Part shown: positions 36,258-47,780 of the stretch, piece by piece
Numbering within the stretch: the stretch's first letter is position 1
How the letters are laid out: each line of letters starts with the position of its first letter
Assembly: GCA_001969505.1 (NCBI GenBank)
Contig: LSSK01000389.1
Location: 1-61,146, forward strand
From: Zancudomyces culisetae
Taxonomy: Eukaryota > Kickxellomycota > Harpellomycetes > Harpellales > Legeriomycetaceae
Direction: 5' to 3'
Length of the DNA stretch: 61,146 nucleotides
Program-made: the position numbers and the translations under genes
The notes under the pieces: generated by a model
What the model was told of the DNA's origin: nothing
What the model saw: the letters and a program-made list of their open reading frames with translations, nothing else
Database searches by the model: none

Positions 36258-36599
36258 GAAGGAATAAAAAATGAAATGATATATTAATAGGAGGATGAAA
36301 GAGTTTGTTGAGGCAAATTCAAAGAGGGTGTGGCCATTGCATGAGTCGCAAAAAATGTGTACATTTGCATATGCACAAGAGCAAAACCTGAGGAAGTTGA
36401 TGCAGAGATTGAGCAGCAAAGAGTAAGTAAAAAGAAGGAAAAAAAAAGATGAGGATTAAGAAAGATGATATAATGCTAAAATAGGATGAGGAATAACGCG
36501 TGGGAGTACCAGCCGAGTTGTTTTTATACTAGTGGAAAGTATAATGGATTGGAGATAATTCCGTATTGGGTGCTTGGGGAGCTGGAAATGTACAACTGA
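34426..36599 (+). CDS. Mei2-like RNA-binding protein, multi-exon
   Basis: Mei2-family RRM protein; in fission yeast Mei2 binds a non-coding RNA and drives entry into meiosis. Proposed exons are 34426-34465, 34758-34852, 34953-35141, 35288-35482, 35604-35823, 35926-35993, 36060-36175, 36291-36422 and 36485-36599, about 389 residues with matching phases. RRM1 contains AVYIRPLIAGWSSTQLYSLF, joined to KFGDIWDIL, then ALVVFYDSRSAEMV. RRM2 contains KDSLYIKEIKNVEIAKMF and TVLDFYDTRKAKHYY. The Mei2-specific C-terminal RRM3 reads MTLMIRNIPNRYTK, FDFIYLRIDWTTKRNSGFGF, then KMCTFAYAQ and NAWEYQPSCF. The family call rests on RRM3. The first exon is tentative; the true start may lie elsewhere, and a further N-terminal exon near 34540-34610 is possible. 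The intron at 36176-36290 holds a GAGAGT repeat. The gene is short for a Mei2 homologue. Confidence 0.85.
36200..36257. repeat. GAGAGT hexamer microsatellite in Mei2-like intron
   Basis: About nine units of GTGAGA/GAGAGT within the intron at 36176-36290. Many units contain GTGAG, which resembles a splice donor. Confidence 0.85.
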
Positions 36600-36735
36600 G
36601 GGCCAGATTTAGGATTTTATTTTTGGCAAATAAATTTTTAGTAATTAGCAGTAATATAAAAAAGGAATTAAATAAAAAAAGGAAGAAAAAAAAGAGAATA
36701 TAGTAGAGGTAAAAAGAGGTAAAAAGAGGAGAAAG

Positions 36736-39700
36736 TTATTTTTGTTTTTTGATAGAGGAGTTGGACGAAGTAGGAGAATAAGAAGTATCAGATGAGTTAA
36801 TGGAGGAGTAAGAGGGGGAAGTGGGAGAGTAGAAGGGAGAAGTGGGAGAGTAGGAAGGAGAAGTGGGAGAATATGAAGGGGAGGTTGGAGAGTAAGATGG
36901 GGAAGTGGGAGAATAGGAAGGAGATGTTGGGGAGTATGAAGGAGAAGTTGGAGAATAGGAAGGAGAAGTAGGAGAATAAGATGGGGAAGTGGGAGAATAA
37001 GATGGAGATGTTGGAGAATACGAAGGTGATGTTGGGGAGTATGAAGGTGATGTTGGAGAATAAGAAGGTGATGTTGGAGAGTAGGAAGGAGAAGTGGGAG
37101 AGTAGGAAGGAGAGGTTGGAGAATAAGAGGGGGAGGTTGGGGAGTATGAAGGGGATGTAGGAGAGTAAGAGGGGGATGTAGGAGAGTAAGAGGGGGATGT
37201 AGGAGAGTAAGAGGGGGAGGTTGGGGAGTATGAAGGAGAGGTTGGAGAATAAGATGGAGAAGTGGGAGAATAGGAAGGAGAAGTTGGAGAATAAGAGGGG
37301 GAGGTTGGAGAATAGGAAGGTGATGTTGGGGAGTATGAAGGAGAGGTTGGAGAATAAGATGGGGAAGTAGGAGAGTATGAAGGAGAAGTTGGGGAGTATG
37401 AAGGAGAGGTGGGAGAATAAGCCGGAGAAGTAGGCATATAAGAGTTAGGGGAGGCAGGATTCATAGGACCACCAGGGGAATAGGGAGACATACCAGCCCA
37501 GCCAGGAGAAGTAGGGATACCGGCAGAGTTCGCACCAAAGCCGGAGCCGGAACCACCGGAATCAACAAGAGGAGAAAAGACGGGAGAGGCAATAGAGGAG
37601 TGATCCAAAGAATAAGCAGGGGAAGCAGCATGATAAGGAGTCATTTGAGGAGAAAGGGGAGAGGAGGAAGGATGGTGAGGGGAAGAGAGTTGGGAATCGC
37701 TAAAGGGATGAGGCAAAGTAGAACCCAAAGAAGAAAGATCAAAGCCCAAAGAGCGAGGATCTACGACAGGGTGTAGCAACATGTCTTCATCAAGAACCAA
37801 ATCAAAGCAACCAGTACCCAAGGGAGGCAATTGACCCAACAAGATATTTTCGGTAATACCGCGACAATCATCCAAATCACCACCAGCGGCAGCATCCAAC
37901 AAGATTTCTACAGTCTCTTCAAATGAACAACGCATCAAGGCACTGGTGTCAGCACGATTGATTCCATGACGAGTAATGGCAGAAAGGTAGCCACGATGAG
38001 TCATGATTTCAGTCAACAGGCCAAGATGGCGAGGGTTGACATAGGAGCCACCAAACTCAATGATTTTATTGATTTCTCTCATAAGAGCATTACGAGCAGC
38101 TTCAATGCCAAGCACATCAAGGATTTCAACAGGATGGTTGGAATAAGTACGGACATAATCAACGTGGTCTTGAGCCATAACCAGTTTGAGATTACTGCCA
38201 TCAGTATCCAACTTCCATTCCTTTCGAACACCAAATTCACCAGAATCAACCACAACTTTACGATCATGTTCGGTGTAGTAAACACGGTGGATGCCTTCAA
38301 TACCACGCAATACAATAGAATCGAGGATATAACCTTCTAGCCGTTTAAGGAATAAATCCTCGGCCATAACTCCATCGTCGCCCAAGTCGTCTTTATCAAG
38401 CCTGTCGGGATTGACAATTCGACAACGCACGATATACTTGTCAGCATTATCGTCATTGCTAATGCACAACAACTCGTTACCGATTTTTTCAGAAATGCGG
38501 TTGGTTACATCAACTATAGAAAGCTTCTTGTCCAACATGGCACTACGGTTAAGTTCGAAACGAAGTACCCAGGGAGAAATGGTGGCAAAATCAACGTCAT
38601 CGTCGGGGAGGGCATAGAAGGCCTGGACAAAGTCGCGATCTTCTTCAATAACGGTATCGTCAATAACAGGGTCGTACCAAATTTCAGCGCTGGAGGTAAC
38701 CTTGCGCATATTGGTATATTCAATGTTGACCAAGACATCCTTGGCACGCTCCATGTTGTTGGCATAGTCTTCGTCCAAGAAAATAGTCAGGGAAGGAGTC
38801 TTGATATTTGTAGCAACATTGATGACTTCCTTGAGACGAGGCACACCCAAAGTAACGTTTTTGGAACTCACACCAGCAAAGTGGAAAGTGTTTAGTGTCA
38901 TCTGTGTCGCAGGTTCACCAATGGACTGGGCAGCCAGAGTGCCAACCATTTCGCCAGGATTGACCAAGGTACGCTTGAATCTGGTCTCGATTTCGCCAAC
39001 AACCCAGTCAAAGGCATTGGAGTCCAAATGGAACTCTTCAATAACCCGCTTAGACGACAACGTCGACCGCAAGTGGATCTTGAGCAACATGACAGCATTG
39101 TTTTGAGCTTCAATACTCAGTGGATCCGAACCACGCACGACGACCAGACGGTCAATCAGCTGGTTGATGGAGTTGACAATCGTCACAGGATGCAGGTTGG
39201 ACGGTTTACGGCTATCAATCTTGAACAACTGGCGAGCATTGGTAATCATGCGAGCCAAATTGACAGGCAGAGGAAAAGTATCTTCACCGTTGGGACTGAT
39301 AAACGTCTGCATAAGTTTTCGGTCAGTTAGGAGAGTTTGGTACTCAGCATCCAGGACTTGCTGGACACCATCGTTGGCTTCAATCGTCTTGAGAATGGAG
39401 AAATCCAACGAGTCGGAGCGGAACGATTTGGCAGGATCCATCACATCGACCTTGTACATTTTCTCAAACCGCGCATCCGAACACCGCACAGACGCAACCT
39501 TCTGGTTCTCCAACAACGAGGCATCTGCTCCATCGTGGCCATACGCAAACTCAATAATTGCACCCAAAGAGTTTCGCACAGTGCCGTCATAGTGAACCAT
39601 AACATCTTCCAACGCCTTGACCAGTCTACGTTGGATATAGCCTGTTTCGGCGGTCTTGACAGCAGTATCAATCAACCCTTCACGACCTCCCATTGCGTGG

Positions 39701-42231
39701 AAATAAAACTCTTGTGGCGTCAATCCACTCAGATACGAATTCTCCACAAACCCACGACTGTGTGGTGTATAGTCGTCCTTGGTAAAGTGTGGCAATGTAC
39801 GGTCTCGGAAGCCAAAGGGAATACGCTTACCTTCAACGTTCTGCTGTCCAACCGCTGCTGTCATCTGCGACACATTGATATAGGACCCCTTGGATCCAGA
39901 TACCACCATCTTGCGTACATTGTTGCAGTCCTTCAACTGCGCCTGGACCGACTTGCCAGCGTTTTCTCTAGCCTTGTTCAACTCAAAATTGATATTGTTC
40001 TCAAAGGTCTCCTTGTACGTCATTCCTGGCAACCCTTTCATCTTATCTTCAATACAATCCTTAATAATCTGGTCGACAATTCGATGTGCTTCCGAAATAA
40101 TCTTGCTCACCGAATCCATTGTCGATGCATCTGTAATAGTATCTCCTATTCCTATACTAAACCCATTGGTAACCAACCACTGGTTAATCACTCGCTGCGT
40201 TCCCCCCAAAAACACCTTGGTTGCCTCTGGTCCCAACTCATTGAATATCGTATGAACCAACCCGCCTCTCACCGCCCCAACTGTCTGCTTACATACTATT
40301 CCCGATAACAACACTCCATTCTCAACCACTACACGCGTATCTCCTGGTGAAGACCAGCTGGTTTCCAGATCTGGATGCTCCTTCAAAAACGTATAACAAT
40401 TAATCCCGTCTGGAATCAACAAACTATACAGCTGCTTACCCGACCACAACGGCTGTGGCTTCAGAATACATGGCGGCGGAATCATCCCGTCCCAGCCCGG
40501 TACCTTCAGCAACAAATCCATCACCAAGTCTTGCTTCATCAAGTTATCTCGCTTTGTAAACATTATCATTGCACACAACGTATCCTGCACTATTCCCATA
40601 ATTGGCCGGTTACCTTGTGGCGAAACTATCTGCTTTGGCACCATACACAACTCCCTCACCTCTGCTCGTGTTTCTTCTGACTGTGGCAAGTGCAAATTCA
40701 TCTCATCTCCATCAAAATCCGCATTGTACGGTGATGTCACTGACAAATTCAATCTAAACGTTGAATAATCCATCACCTTCACTCGATGTCCCATCATTGA
40801 CATCTTGTGCAATGACGGCTGTCGGTTGAATATCACCACATCATTATCCATCAAACTACGCTCCACCTTATACCCTATCTGCAGTGGAATGTCTCCCCCT
40901 CGCTTACTATACTTCAAATCAATCCGCTCCCCTGAATCTCTAATCACATATTTCGCTCCTGGATGTTCTGTCGGTCCATTCTGCACCAGCTCTTGCAATC
41001 GATCTATATTATACGGTGTCACCACTTCTGGGTACGTCAGATTCTTTGCTATTGCCTTTGGAACTCCTACTTGATCAATCTCCAAGTTCGGATCCCCCGA
41101 TATTACCGTTCGCGCCGAAAAATCAACTCGCTTCCCCATCAAGTTTCCTCGCAACCGTCCCTCTTTCCCCTTCAACCGCGCTCTAATCGACTTGATTGGT
41201 CTTCCTGACTTTTGCAACGCCTGTGGAATCCCCGATATATCGTTGTTGATAAACGTCGCCACGTGGAATTGCAACAACGTCTCAAACTCATCAATAATAT
41301 GTTGTGGCGCCCCTTCCACCTCACAACTCCGCACTCGTGCATTCGCCTTCAATATATCGTTCAGCTTATATGTCAAATCATCCTCACTATGCCGTGTAGC
41401 ATCCATCTGAATACTCGGCCGCACACACATTGGTGGCACCGGCATAACCGATATTATCAGCCACTCTGGCCGTGCATACTCTGGATTCATTCCTATTGCC
41501 CGCACGTCAGTATCACTAATCTTTTTCAGCACTTGTAACACCTGCAGCACTGTCAAAACTTGTTTACCCTCTGTATCTTCTCCTCCTGATAACGCTACTC
41601 CCTTAAACGTCGCTGTTAGTTTCAACCCATCTTTACGAAACGTTGGTTGCTTGTGGCCACATCCTCCATGCCCCAGCGCCTTTCGCTTTGTTCCCAACAT
41701 TCCCTCCACTTCTTCACGTCGCAAATCTTCATCTGCTCGTGATATATTAATCTCCCGCTCATCTGCCTCTACCGACGCCTCACATACCATCCGACTCTTG
41801 CAAACATCCCATACCAGTTTCAGCCGCCGATTCGAATTCTTCACCTTTTGCGCCATCTGGTATGCTACCTCTGTTTCATCTATCTTCAATTTCGAACAGT
41901 ACCAACATACACACTCCAGAATCTTTTTAATCTTTGTAACAAACCCCGGATGAAACACCGGCCGTGCCAATTCAATGTGTCCAAAATGTCCTGGGCATTC
42001 ACTCATATGTTCTCCACACGTCTGACACTTGAAGTTGCGGTCGATTGTTCCCATCCGTGGATCCAGCAACCCACCGCTCTTTGCCCGCCCGCTCTCTTCT
42101 CTAAGTTCGGGATGTTCCACCTTGGCCACTGACATCATCTTGAGTTCCTCTGGTGAGAATACTCCGAACTGCACCTTTTCTATCACTTTAAGTGGTGCCG
42201 AGGAATATGCAAATTGATAAATCCCAGACAT
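36736..42231 (-). CDS. RPB1: RPB1, largest subunit of RNA polymerase II
   Basis: Catalytic subunit of RNA polymerase II, 1831 residues in one uninterrupted exon. Zinc-binding clamp [17 protein letters not shown] near residue 70-85; rudder/lid region with [20 protein letters not shown]; active-site metal motif [12 protein letters not shown] with Asp505, Asp507 and Asp509; bridge-helix region [20 protein letters not shown]; trigger-loop region THR-rich [16 protein letters not shown]. The C-terminal domain starts after a Ser/Pro/Gly linker and has 29 consecutive heptads (Tyr codons 37419 to 36829). All are YSPTSPS except the last, which ends in Phe, and a short degenerate tail with KKQK follows. 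Heptad DNA is synonymously varied, so the array is under protein-level selection or recombination. It converges with the Mei2-like gene, 136 bp apart. Confidence 0.99.
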   Translation of the reverse strand: MSGIYQFAYSSAPLKVIEKVQFGVFSPEELKMMSVAKVEHPELREESGRAKSGGLLDPRMGTIDRNFKCQTCGEHMSECPGHFGHIELARPVFHPGFVTKIKKILECVCWYCSKLKIDETEVAYQMAQKVKNSNRRLKLVWDVCKSRMVCEASVEADEREINISRADEDLRREEVEGMLGTKRKALGHGGCGHKQPTFRKDGLKLTATFKGVALSGGEDTEGKQVLTVLQVLQVLKKISDTDVRAIGMNPEYARPEWLIISVMPVPPMCVRPSIQMDATRHSEDDLTYKLNDILKANARVRSCEVEGAPQHIIDEFETLLQFHVATFINNDISGIPQALQKSGRPIKSIRARLKGKEGRLRGNLMGKRVDFSARTVISGDPNLEIDQVGVPKAIAKNLTYPEVVTPYNIDRLQELVQNGPTEHPGAKYVIRDSGERIDLKYSKRGGDIPLQIGYKVERSLMDNDVVIFNRQPSLHKMSMMGHRVKVMDYSTFRLNLSVTSPYNADFDGDEMNLHLPQSEETRAEVRELCMVPKQIVSPQGNRPIMGIVQDTLCAMIMFTKRDNLMKQDLVMDLLLKVPGWDGMIPPPCILKPQPLWSGKQLYSLLIPDGINCYTFLKEHPDLETSWSSPGDTRVVVENGVLLSGIVCKQTVGAVRGGLVHTIFNELGPEATKVFLGGTQRVINQWLVTNGFSIGIGDTITDASTMDSVSKIISEAHRIVDQIIKDCIEDKMKGLPGMTYKETFENNINFELNKARENAGKSVQAQLKDCNNVRKMVVSGSKGSYINVSQMTAAVGQQNVEGKRIPFGFRDRTLPHFTKDDYTPHSRGFVENSYLSGLTPQEFYFHAMGGREGLIDTAVKTAETGYIQRRLVKALEDVMVHYDGTVRNSLGAIIEFAYGHDGADASLLENQKVASVRCSDARFEKMYKVDVMDPAKSFRSDSLDFSILKTIEANDGVQQVLDAEYQTLLTDRKLMQTFISPNGEDTFPLPVNLARMITNARQLFKIDSRKPSNLHPVTIVNSINQLIDRLVVVRGSDPLSIEAQNNAVMLLKIHLRSTLSSKRVIEEFHLDSNAFDWVVGEIETRFKRTLVNPGEMVGTLAAQSIGEPATQMTLNTFHFAGVSSKNVTLGVPRLKEVINVATNIKTPSLTIFLDEDYANNMERAKDVLVNIEYTNMRKVTSSAEIWYDPVIDDTVIEEDRDFVQAFYALPDDDVDFATISPWVLRFELNRSAMLDKKLSIVDVTNRISEKIGNELLCISNDDNADKYIVRCRIVNPDRLDKDDLGDDGVMAEDLFLKRLEGYILDSIVLRGIEGIHRVYYTEHDRKVVVDSGEFGVRKEWKLDTDGSNLKLVMAQDHVDYVRTYSNHPVEILDVLGIEAARNALMREINKIIEFGGSYVNPRHLGLLTEIMTHRGYLSAITRHGINRADTSALMRCSFEETVEILLDAAAGGDLDDCRGITENILLGQLPPLGTGCFDLVLDEDMLLHPVVDPRSLGFDLSSLGSTLPHPFSDSQLSSPHHPSSSPLSPQMTPYHAASPAYSLDHSSIASPVFSPLVDSGGSGSGFGANSAGIPTSPGWAGMSPYSPGGPMNPASPNSYMPTSPAYSPTSPSYSPTSPSYSPTSPSYSPTSPSYSPTSPSYSPTSPSYSPTSPSYSPTSPSYSPTSPSYSPTSPSYSPTSPSYSPTSPSYSPTSPSYSPTSPSYSPTSPSYSPTSPSYSPTSPSYSPTSPSYSPTSPSYSPTSPSYSPTSPSYSPTSPSYSPTSPSYSPTSPSYSPTSPSYSPTSPSYSPTSPSYSPTSPFYSPTSPSYSSINSSDTSYSPTSSNSSIKKQK

Positions 42232-45200
42232 TTTCTATTTACAATCTTTTCTTTTCTTTTCTCTCTTTTTTTTTTGCCTTTTTATATAATCTTTTTTTTT
42301 TCTTCCCTCTTTTTGTCTGATTTAAGAGTTGTTAGTTTTCTAGTTGTTTAAAATACGACTAGAAATTATAAAAGAAAATGAAACGAAATGAAACAAAAGA
42401 AAGAAAAAACAAAGAACAAATATTCCTTTTTCCCCCTTCACCTTCCTTGATTAACCCGATTTTATTTTTTTTTAATTTCCGCCCCTTTTTTTTGTTTTAT
42501 ACGTTTATTTGATATCGTTTATTGTTATATATATTATTATATTAGTTTTTTTTTGTTATCCTTTGCCTTCTTCTTTAAAGAAAAAAGGTTGGTTTAAATT
42601 TCAGAATCGAGTTCTTTTTTCTTTTGGAAATGTTTAGTTTTTTATTCTCAACATGTCCAAAAATTTACCCCCTCCCACTTGGTTGTCTAAAAATCCTGAA
42701 TATTCCGACAACAAAAAAAACCCAATTCTTTTTATTGTTATATACTTTAGATATAAGCGTTTTTTTTCCGTTTTTTCGACCTATTCCAAACAAAATTTGA
42801 GATGTTGATAGAGTATTTAGATTTATTTATTTATTTATTTATTCAACTTTCAAATATTGTAAAGCTAAAATATACAAGTTAATGCGTAATTAAACAATAT
42901 TATAAATCTATTTTTGTTTTTTTGCTTTTTGTCTTGCGTTTTTCGTAATTCGTTTTTCGTTTTTTGTTTTTTTTTTTCCTGAGCTTGAACGTGTTTTATT
43001 CTATTTATTCTCTTTTTACTACAACCTATAATCCAATTACCATTTAAAAAAAAATTTTTTTATAATTTTATAATTGATATTTATTTTTGGAAAAAACAAA
43101 TGCTAATCCATCCCCCTCTCCCGAAACTGCTGTTTATATTCAAAGAATAAAAAATAAACTCCAAAAGCTATATTAAAAACCCAGCAACAGAACCTTAAAT
43201 ATACCTATACCGATATATATCAAAAAAGTTTAAACATGAGCTATAGCTTGATATATACAAGAAATTTTACTTTTTTACTTTTTAACCAACTATACAAACA
43301 ATCCCACTCTTCATACCCCTCTCTTTTCTTTTTATTTTTGTGTACTGGGCCCAAAAACCAACCCCCTTCCAGTTTTTTCAAAACTTTTTTTTTTTAATCT
43401 GGGTTTACTACAATATGTCGTTGTGTTATCTCTACTTTTCACATCTTGTAACTATATATACTTTGATTATCATACAGCATCTAGCACATTTTAAATATAT
43501 CATCCTTCCATGTTTAGTTGTTGTTATTGAGTAAGTTAGCTTTAATTCAGCCGCCTTTTGTTTTGATTCAGCCTTTGGTTTTCTTCCCCTAATCCATATG
43601 GAAAAAAATATGAAATTGGCCAAAAGTACAAACATCTAGATAAAACATCAAACAAAATAACCTCATAAAATTCGCCAAATAAATAAACTAAAAAAAGCTG
43701 TCTATACTATTTTTTAATCTCTCCCTCTCACCCTCCCCCCCATAAACTCACCCTCCTACATTTGCTGCTCCAACCTTTTTATTCCCCAAATTTCACAAAC
43801 ATCTCAAACCCCCTTGTTTTTTCTATATTTATTTGTCGCCATTACTAATCAAATCTCTCAGCAAAAAACAAAAATCCTTCCCTCTTTCTCCCCTCTCCAT
43901 CCACCCCCCTCAATTTTTTATTATCCAAATTTACCATTAAATTCTAACTATATAAAATGTAAAAAAAATAAATGCATTTCATGTTTGTACATCCACACTC
44001 TGTTGTTCCAATAAAGATTTGCAATTTGCTTCTTTTTTTTTTCTATTTCTAGATTTCTTTCTAGGTGAATCCTCCCATAACCAAAATCAAAACCAAAATC
44101 AAAACCAAAATCAAAACCAAAATCATAATCACAATCATAATCACAATCGCTTTTCTAAATCAACAACACGAAAATTTTCAAATCCCTCTTTCACTTTTCC
44201 CATTTTTCTTTTTCTTACAAAGAATACTGTTTATTTTATTTTGTTTTGTTTTATTATAATATTTTTTATTTAAGTTAATTGATCTTCATCATTTATACGT
44301 GTTACAAGATAAATCTAGAAGAGAAATAAAAATAATAAACATAACCTTATTTCAAAGAGATACCAAAATAATATGCTCCTATATTACGATGATTCAATAC
44401 ATTCTTGACTTATTTAATCTATTCTTTTAAATGATTTGGGTTTGTTAATATGCTAGTCATAATCTAATTTTGTATATCTATTTTACTTTTATACTTGGTA
44501 TTAGTATTAACGAGTACTAAATATGGTATAATTGCTTTATTTATATTTCTTTAAGGTTTAAAACTGAAATTGTATTGAAATACAAAAGAAAACTACTATC
44601 GGATCAATAAATTCTTAAACATACATACTGTTGTTCGTTAGATAATAAAAACATTTAAACATTGTAAACTAAAAATAACTATCTTCCATATCACAATGCT
44701 TGTTTTTTGTAGAAAGTATTTAATCACGACTTTTCACAATATATTTTATGTGAGCTTTTCAAACTATCAACTTCGTGTTTAACTAAGTTCTGTGGTTCTG
44801 CTAAAGTACTTATAGAACTGATGGTATTATCTGTGTATATACACTTACTTTTGCTGTAGAGTTTGAGCCTGTCCAAGTATTCATTTATGACTTGAATAAA
44901 TCAAAGAGACATTTCATTCAATAAAAATTATTTTATCATCAATACTTGATATATTTGATGTTATAAATAAATTTATACGTATTTATTAAACGTAGTTAAA
45001 GACCTGAATGATGGCTTATCGCTAAAGAAGTTTAAAATGCAAATTTCAAACTATTTATATTTTATGACATAACTGCAATTTGCTGTGGTATTATGTTTAA
45101 AGTATCTAGAATCATCTTTTATAGGATTTATAAGCATATAGAGAATTAAAACTGTACTGCTTTTGCATCTCAAATCAATAAAATATCAACCAAAAAATCA

Positions 45201-45613
45201 ATTACCAGAGATTTATAAATAAACATCCATTGGCAACAACCATGAGGATTTAGATATTATTTTGTCAAAATAATGTATCTCTTGTCAAAAAAGTCGCAAT
45301 AGAACTAGCATCAATCTATGAATTACAATAAACCTGCTTGATGTCTGTGAATAATAAATATTTTTCAAATGAAAAGGTATCAAAAAAATAAGTTAATGAT
45401 ATTTATGTTTGTTCAGTATAAAAAACTAGCTCAAATATAAAAAAGTCTACTTGTTTTTGGATTTGTAAAAAATGAGTATTTTATATCACTATCTAATTCA
45501 CTGAAATGGTACATAGCTATCTATAATAATATCAATACATGAAATACTAGATAAAAATAATAATAAAAAACGTTTCTAGAAATAATATATATTAAAACTG
45601 TTACAGAAAAGTA
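42232..45613. other. 3.4-kb AT-rich region upstream of RPB1
   Basis: No gene is recognised. It is rich in T and CT runs near the RPB1 start (42240-43050), which suits a long leader or promoter. TTTA repeats lie near 42822-42843, and an AAAACCAAAATC tandem array at 44079-44148. ORFs inside are low-complexity and unlikely to be real. Confidence 0.55.
44079..44148. repeat. AAAACCAAAATC tandem repeat
   Basis: About four 12-bp units AAAACCAAAATC, followed by degenerate ATAATCACAATC units. It makes an apparent Asn-Gln/Asn-His run in one frame that is probably not translated. Confidence 0.8.
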
Positions 45614-45685
45614 TCCGCAATGGTCTAGTGGCTAGGATCCGACGCTCTCACCGTCGTGGCCGGGGTTCGATTCCCCGTTGCGGAA
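45614..45685 (+). tRNA. tRNA-Glu (CTC)
   Basis: 72-nt cloverleaf: TCCGCAA pairs with TTGCGGA, and the anticodon loop CTCTCAC carries CTC in the stem CGACG/CGTCG. The T arm has GGTTCGATTCC. It ends only 2 bp before the next tRNA, with no T-run terminator between. Confidence 0.95.
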
Positions 45686-45687
45686 AC

Positions 45688-45759
45688 AGCACCATAGCGC
45701 AGAGGAAGCGCGCAAGGCTCATAACCTTGAGGTCCCTAGATCGAAACTAGGTGGTGCTA
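45688..45759 (+). tRNA. initiator tRNA-Met (CAT)
   Basis: 72-nt cloverleaf: AGCACCA pairs with TGGTGCT, so A1-U72 is present. Anticodon loop CTCATAA. T loop ATCGAAAC has the A54/A60 pattern typical of eukaryotic initiator tRNA, and the D arm GCGCAGAGGAAGCGC also matches. A TTTTTT terminator follows. Probably co-transcribed with the tRNA-Glu just upstream. Confidence 0.94.
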
Positions 45760-45973
45760 TACTTTTTTGTTTTTCTTGCATATATTTTTACATACTAACT
45801 TTGCATTCATCGTTTCATTATTTTCTTTTTGTTTATATTTCACTTTATTGAATCTTAAACACAGGAAAAAGACAATAGGACTAAATTCAAGTATATTTGG
45901 TAGTTTCAAAAACTTCTCCCCTTTACGGGACTAAATTGCATTGTTAATATGACAATGGCGGTTTATATACAAA

Positions 45974-46366
45974 TCAGCGATATGGGTTATGAGCCGGTGG
46001 TGGTGGCATTGGTGATCCTACAGGCGGTGTAGCTTGTGGCGAGTAATAATTGTAAGTATGTTGTGGTAATGGTGAGCTGTAATTCTGTCCTGGTGGAACA
46101 ACCACTACGGTGTGCGTAGCAGCTGGTGGTGGTGGATACTGCGCGTACAGTGGGTACTGTGGATGAATTTGCGGTGCTGCGGGTTTTCGATTAAAGATAC
46201 AAAAGAATGCGTGAAATATTCCCAGTACACCAAACCCGATTAACGTCAAGAATATGTTTGAAATAACATGACCATTACATCTGTTGTATTCGAGATATAC
46301 CGCCAGTGGTGGTATAACCAGTGCAATTAGAATTAGGATGAATTGATTTGTGTCGTGTGCACCCAT
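45974..46366 (-). CDS. Pmp3/UPF0057-family membrane protein with Pro-rich tail
   Basis: Small stress-related membrane proteolipid of the Pmp3/Sna family, 130 residues, one exon. Two hydrophobic segments carry the family core: ILIALVIPPLAVYLEYNRC at about residues 11-29, then NIFLTLIGFGVLGIFHAFFC at about 37-56. In place of the short tail of Pmp3 it has a ~70-residue Pro/Gln/Tyr-rich cytosolic tail (QYPPPPAATHTVVVVPPGQ), more like Sna2/Sna3 proteins, which are sorted to the vacuole in yeast. No PPxY motif is seen, so Rsp5 binding is not supported. Pmp3 itself affects membrane potential and salt tolerance; the role here is inferred from the family only. Confidence 0.88.
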   Translation of the reverse strand: MGAHDTNQFILILIALVIPPLAVYLEYNRCNGHVISNIFLTLIGFGVLGIFHAFFCIFNRKPAAPQIHPQYPLYAQYPPPPAATHTVVVVPPGQNYSSPLPQHTYNYYSPQATPPVGSPMPPPPAHNPYR

Positions 46367-47780
46367 TACTACTTTGTTTCTGCGATTTTCTTTTACGTTT
46401 TTTTTCTATAAGTTTGTTTAATGTACTAGCTATTATTATTTTATGTTATATATCATGTATATGTTCGACAATATTCTTATTCCACTCCTAAGGTTCCTTA
46501 TGTTCCTTATTTATGAAAAAGATACAAAAAAAGTAGTATCTAAAGAAACAAAAAACTGAAAAGATATTCTACAAAATGTACACAAGTATGTGTTCATATA
46601 TGTATATGAAGCAATTTTTTCTCACTTTTCTCGCTTTTCTTTATTTCTATTATTTTGAAGGGTTGAGGTAAATTGGTGTAAAGTAGGATAGGGTAGAGCA
46701 GACTGAGGGTAGAAAAAGTATCAAAACAACAAATTTCCTGCAAATATTGTAACGTGGTGTCAACCACTAACGAGAATAAAAACTTTGTAGAAGATAAAAA
46801 AAGACACTTTGAGTGAATCACTTTTTTTATTTTGGAGAAAGCGGAATATATTATATTAAATTTGGTAAAAGTAGCCGGTTGCTACATGCCTTCTTGGGGA
46901 AAAAATACAAGAATCGATAAACATCAGAAAAGAAAAAAGAAAAAAGAACTAATCAGTACCTTTTAGAAAAAGTTCAACTGAGCACGTCTTTGGCTGAACA
47001 TGCATCAACTAATGTAGTTATGATTTATAGAACGTCTTTATTTGTCCATTTACTTCATATTACTTTTCTTTTTTTTTAGGAGCACGTGTGTGAATAAGAT
47101 ATAGTTAACCTAATAAAAAGCACTGGGTGCGTAATCTTATATGCTTTTATTTTAGCGGGTTTCTTGTTTTATGTGCATGTATATTGGTCTTTCTCTTTTG
47201 ACTTTTGGTTTGTAGTCTTTCTGATCTTTGTGAAGAGTCTAATAATGTTACAAAATGAAGAAAAGTGGCAAAATCTCTAAACTAAAACATAAAAACAAGT
47301 TAGCGATGTGATGAACTCTCAAACACGGATTATTACTGACTTTCAGAACTGCAAGGTAAAGAGTGTGTAATAAAATCAACGATATATCTTTTAGCTTAAA
47401 TCGTAGAAACATTAGTTTTCTTCCTCTTTTCTCAACCAGTAATAAATTATTCAAATTGATAGAGTGTGTCGAATGATTGCGAAGTTTAATATTTTTTTTA
47501 GTGAAGAATTTTGCATTAAATAATATAGTGGCACAATGAATAGTACGAATATTAACAGAGCCTACTACACAGAAAAAAAGTAGCAATACATAAATTATAT
47601 CAGCTCTAACAAAATCAACGCGAAAAAAAAACATAGATTTTGAACATTGGTATAAAGAATGCAATGCAATAAAACACACAAATAATCGAACAGACCTACT
47701 TCATGAAGCAAGGCCAATAGCAGCTATAAAAGGGGAAAATTACTTTGAGTACGCTTCTTTTTAATAAATTAAAAGTAAAG
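46367..47780. other. intergenic upstream of ULP1
   Basis: Holds a 143-codon minus-strand frame at 47248-47679. It is hydrophobic and Leu/Ile/Phe-rich, matches no family I know, and is the kind of frame AT-rich DNA gives by chance; it is left as uncertain. A TATA box at 47725-47732 and a CCAAT sequence at about 47714 precede ULP1. Confidence 0.45.
47725..47732 (+). promoter_or_regulatory. TATA box of ULP1
   Basis: TATAAAAG 49 bp upstream of the ATG at 47781, with GGCCAATAG about 10 bp further upstream. Confidence 0.55.

Noticed and set aside
39337-40308. 323-codon plus-strand frame opposite RPB1
   Set aside because: It lies wholly inside the antisense of a fully conserved RPB1 ORF; a shadow caused by codon composition.
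44019-44273. Frame with Asn-Gln and Asn-His repeats upstream of RPB1
   Set aside because: Made by the AAAACCAAAATC tandem repeat between T-rich stretches; no sign of a real protein.
47248-47679. 143-codon minus-strand frame, hydrophobic
   Set aside because: No family signal, Phe/Leu/Ile-rich as expected from AT-rich DNA, and within reach of chance over a window this long; mentioned only within the intergenic entry.
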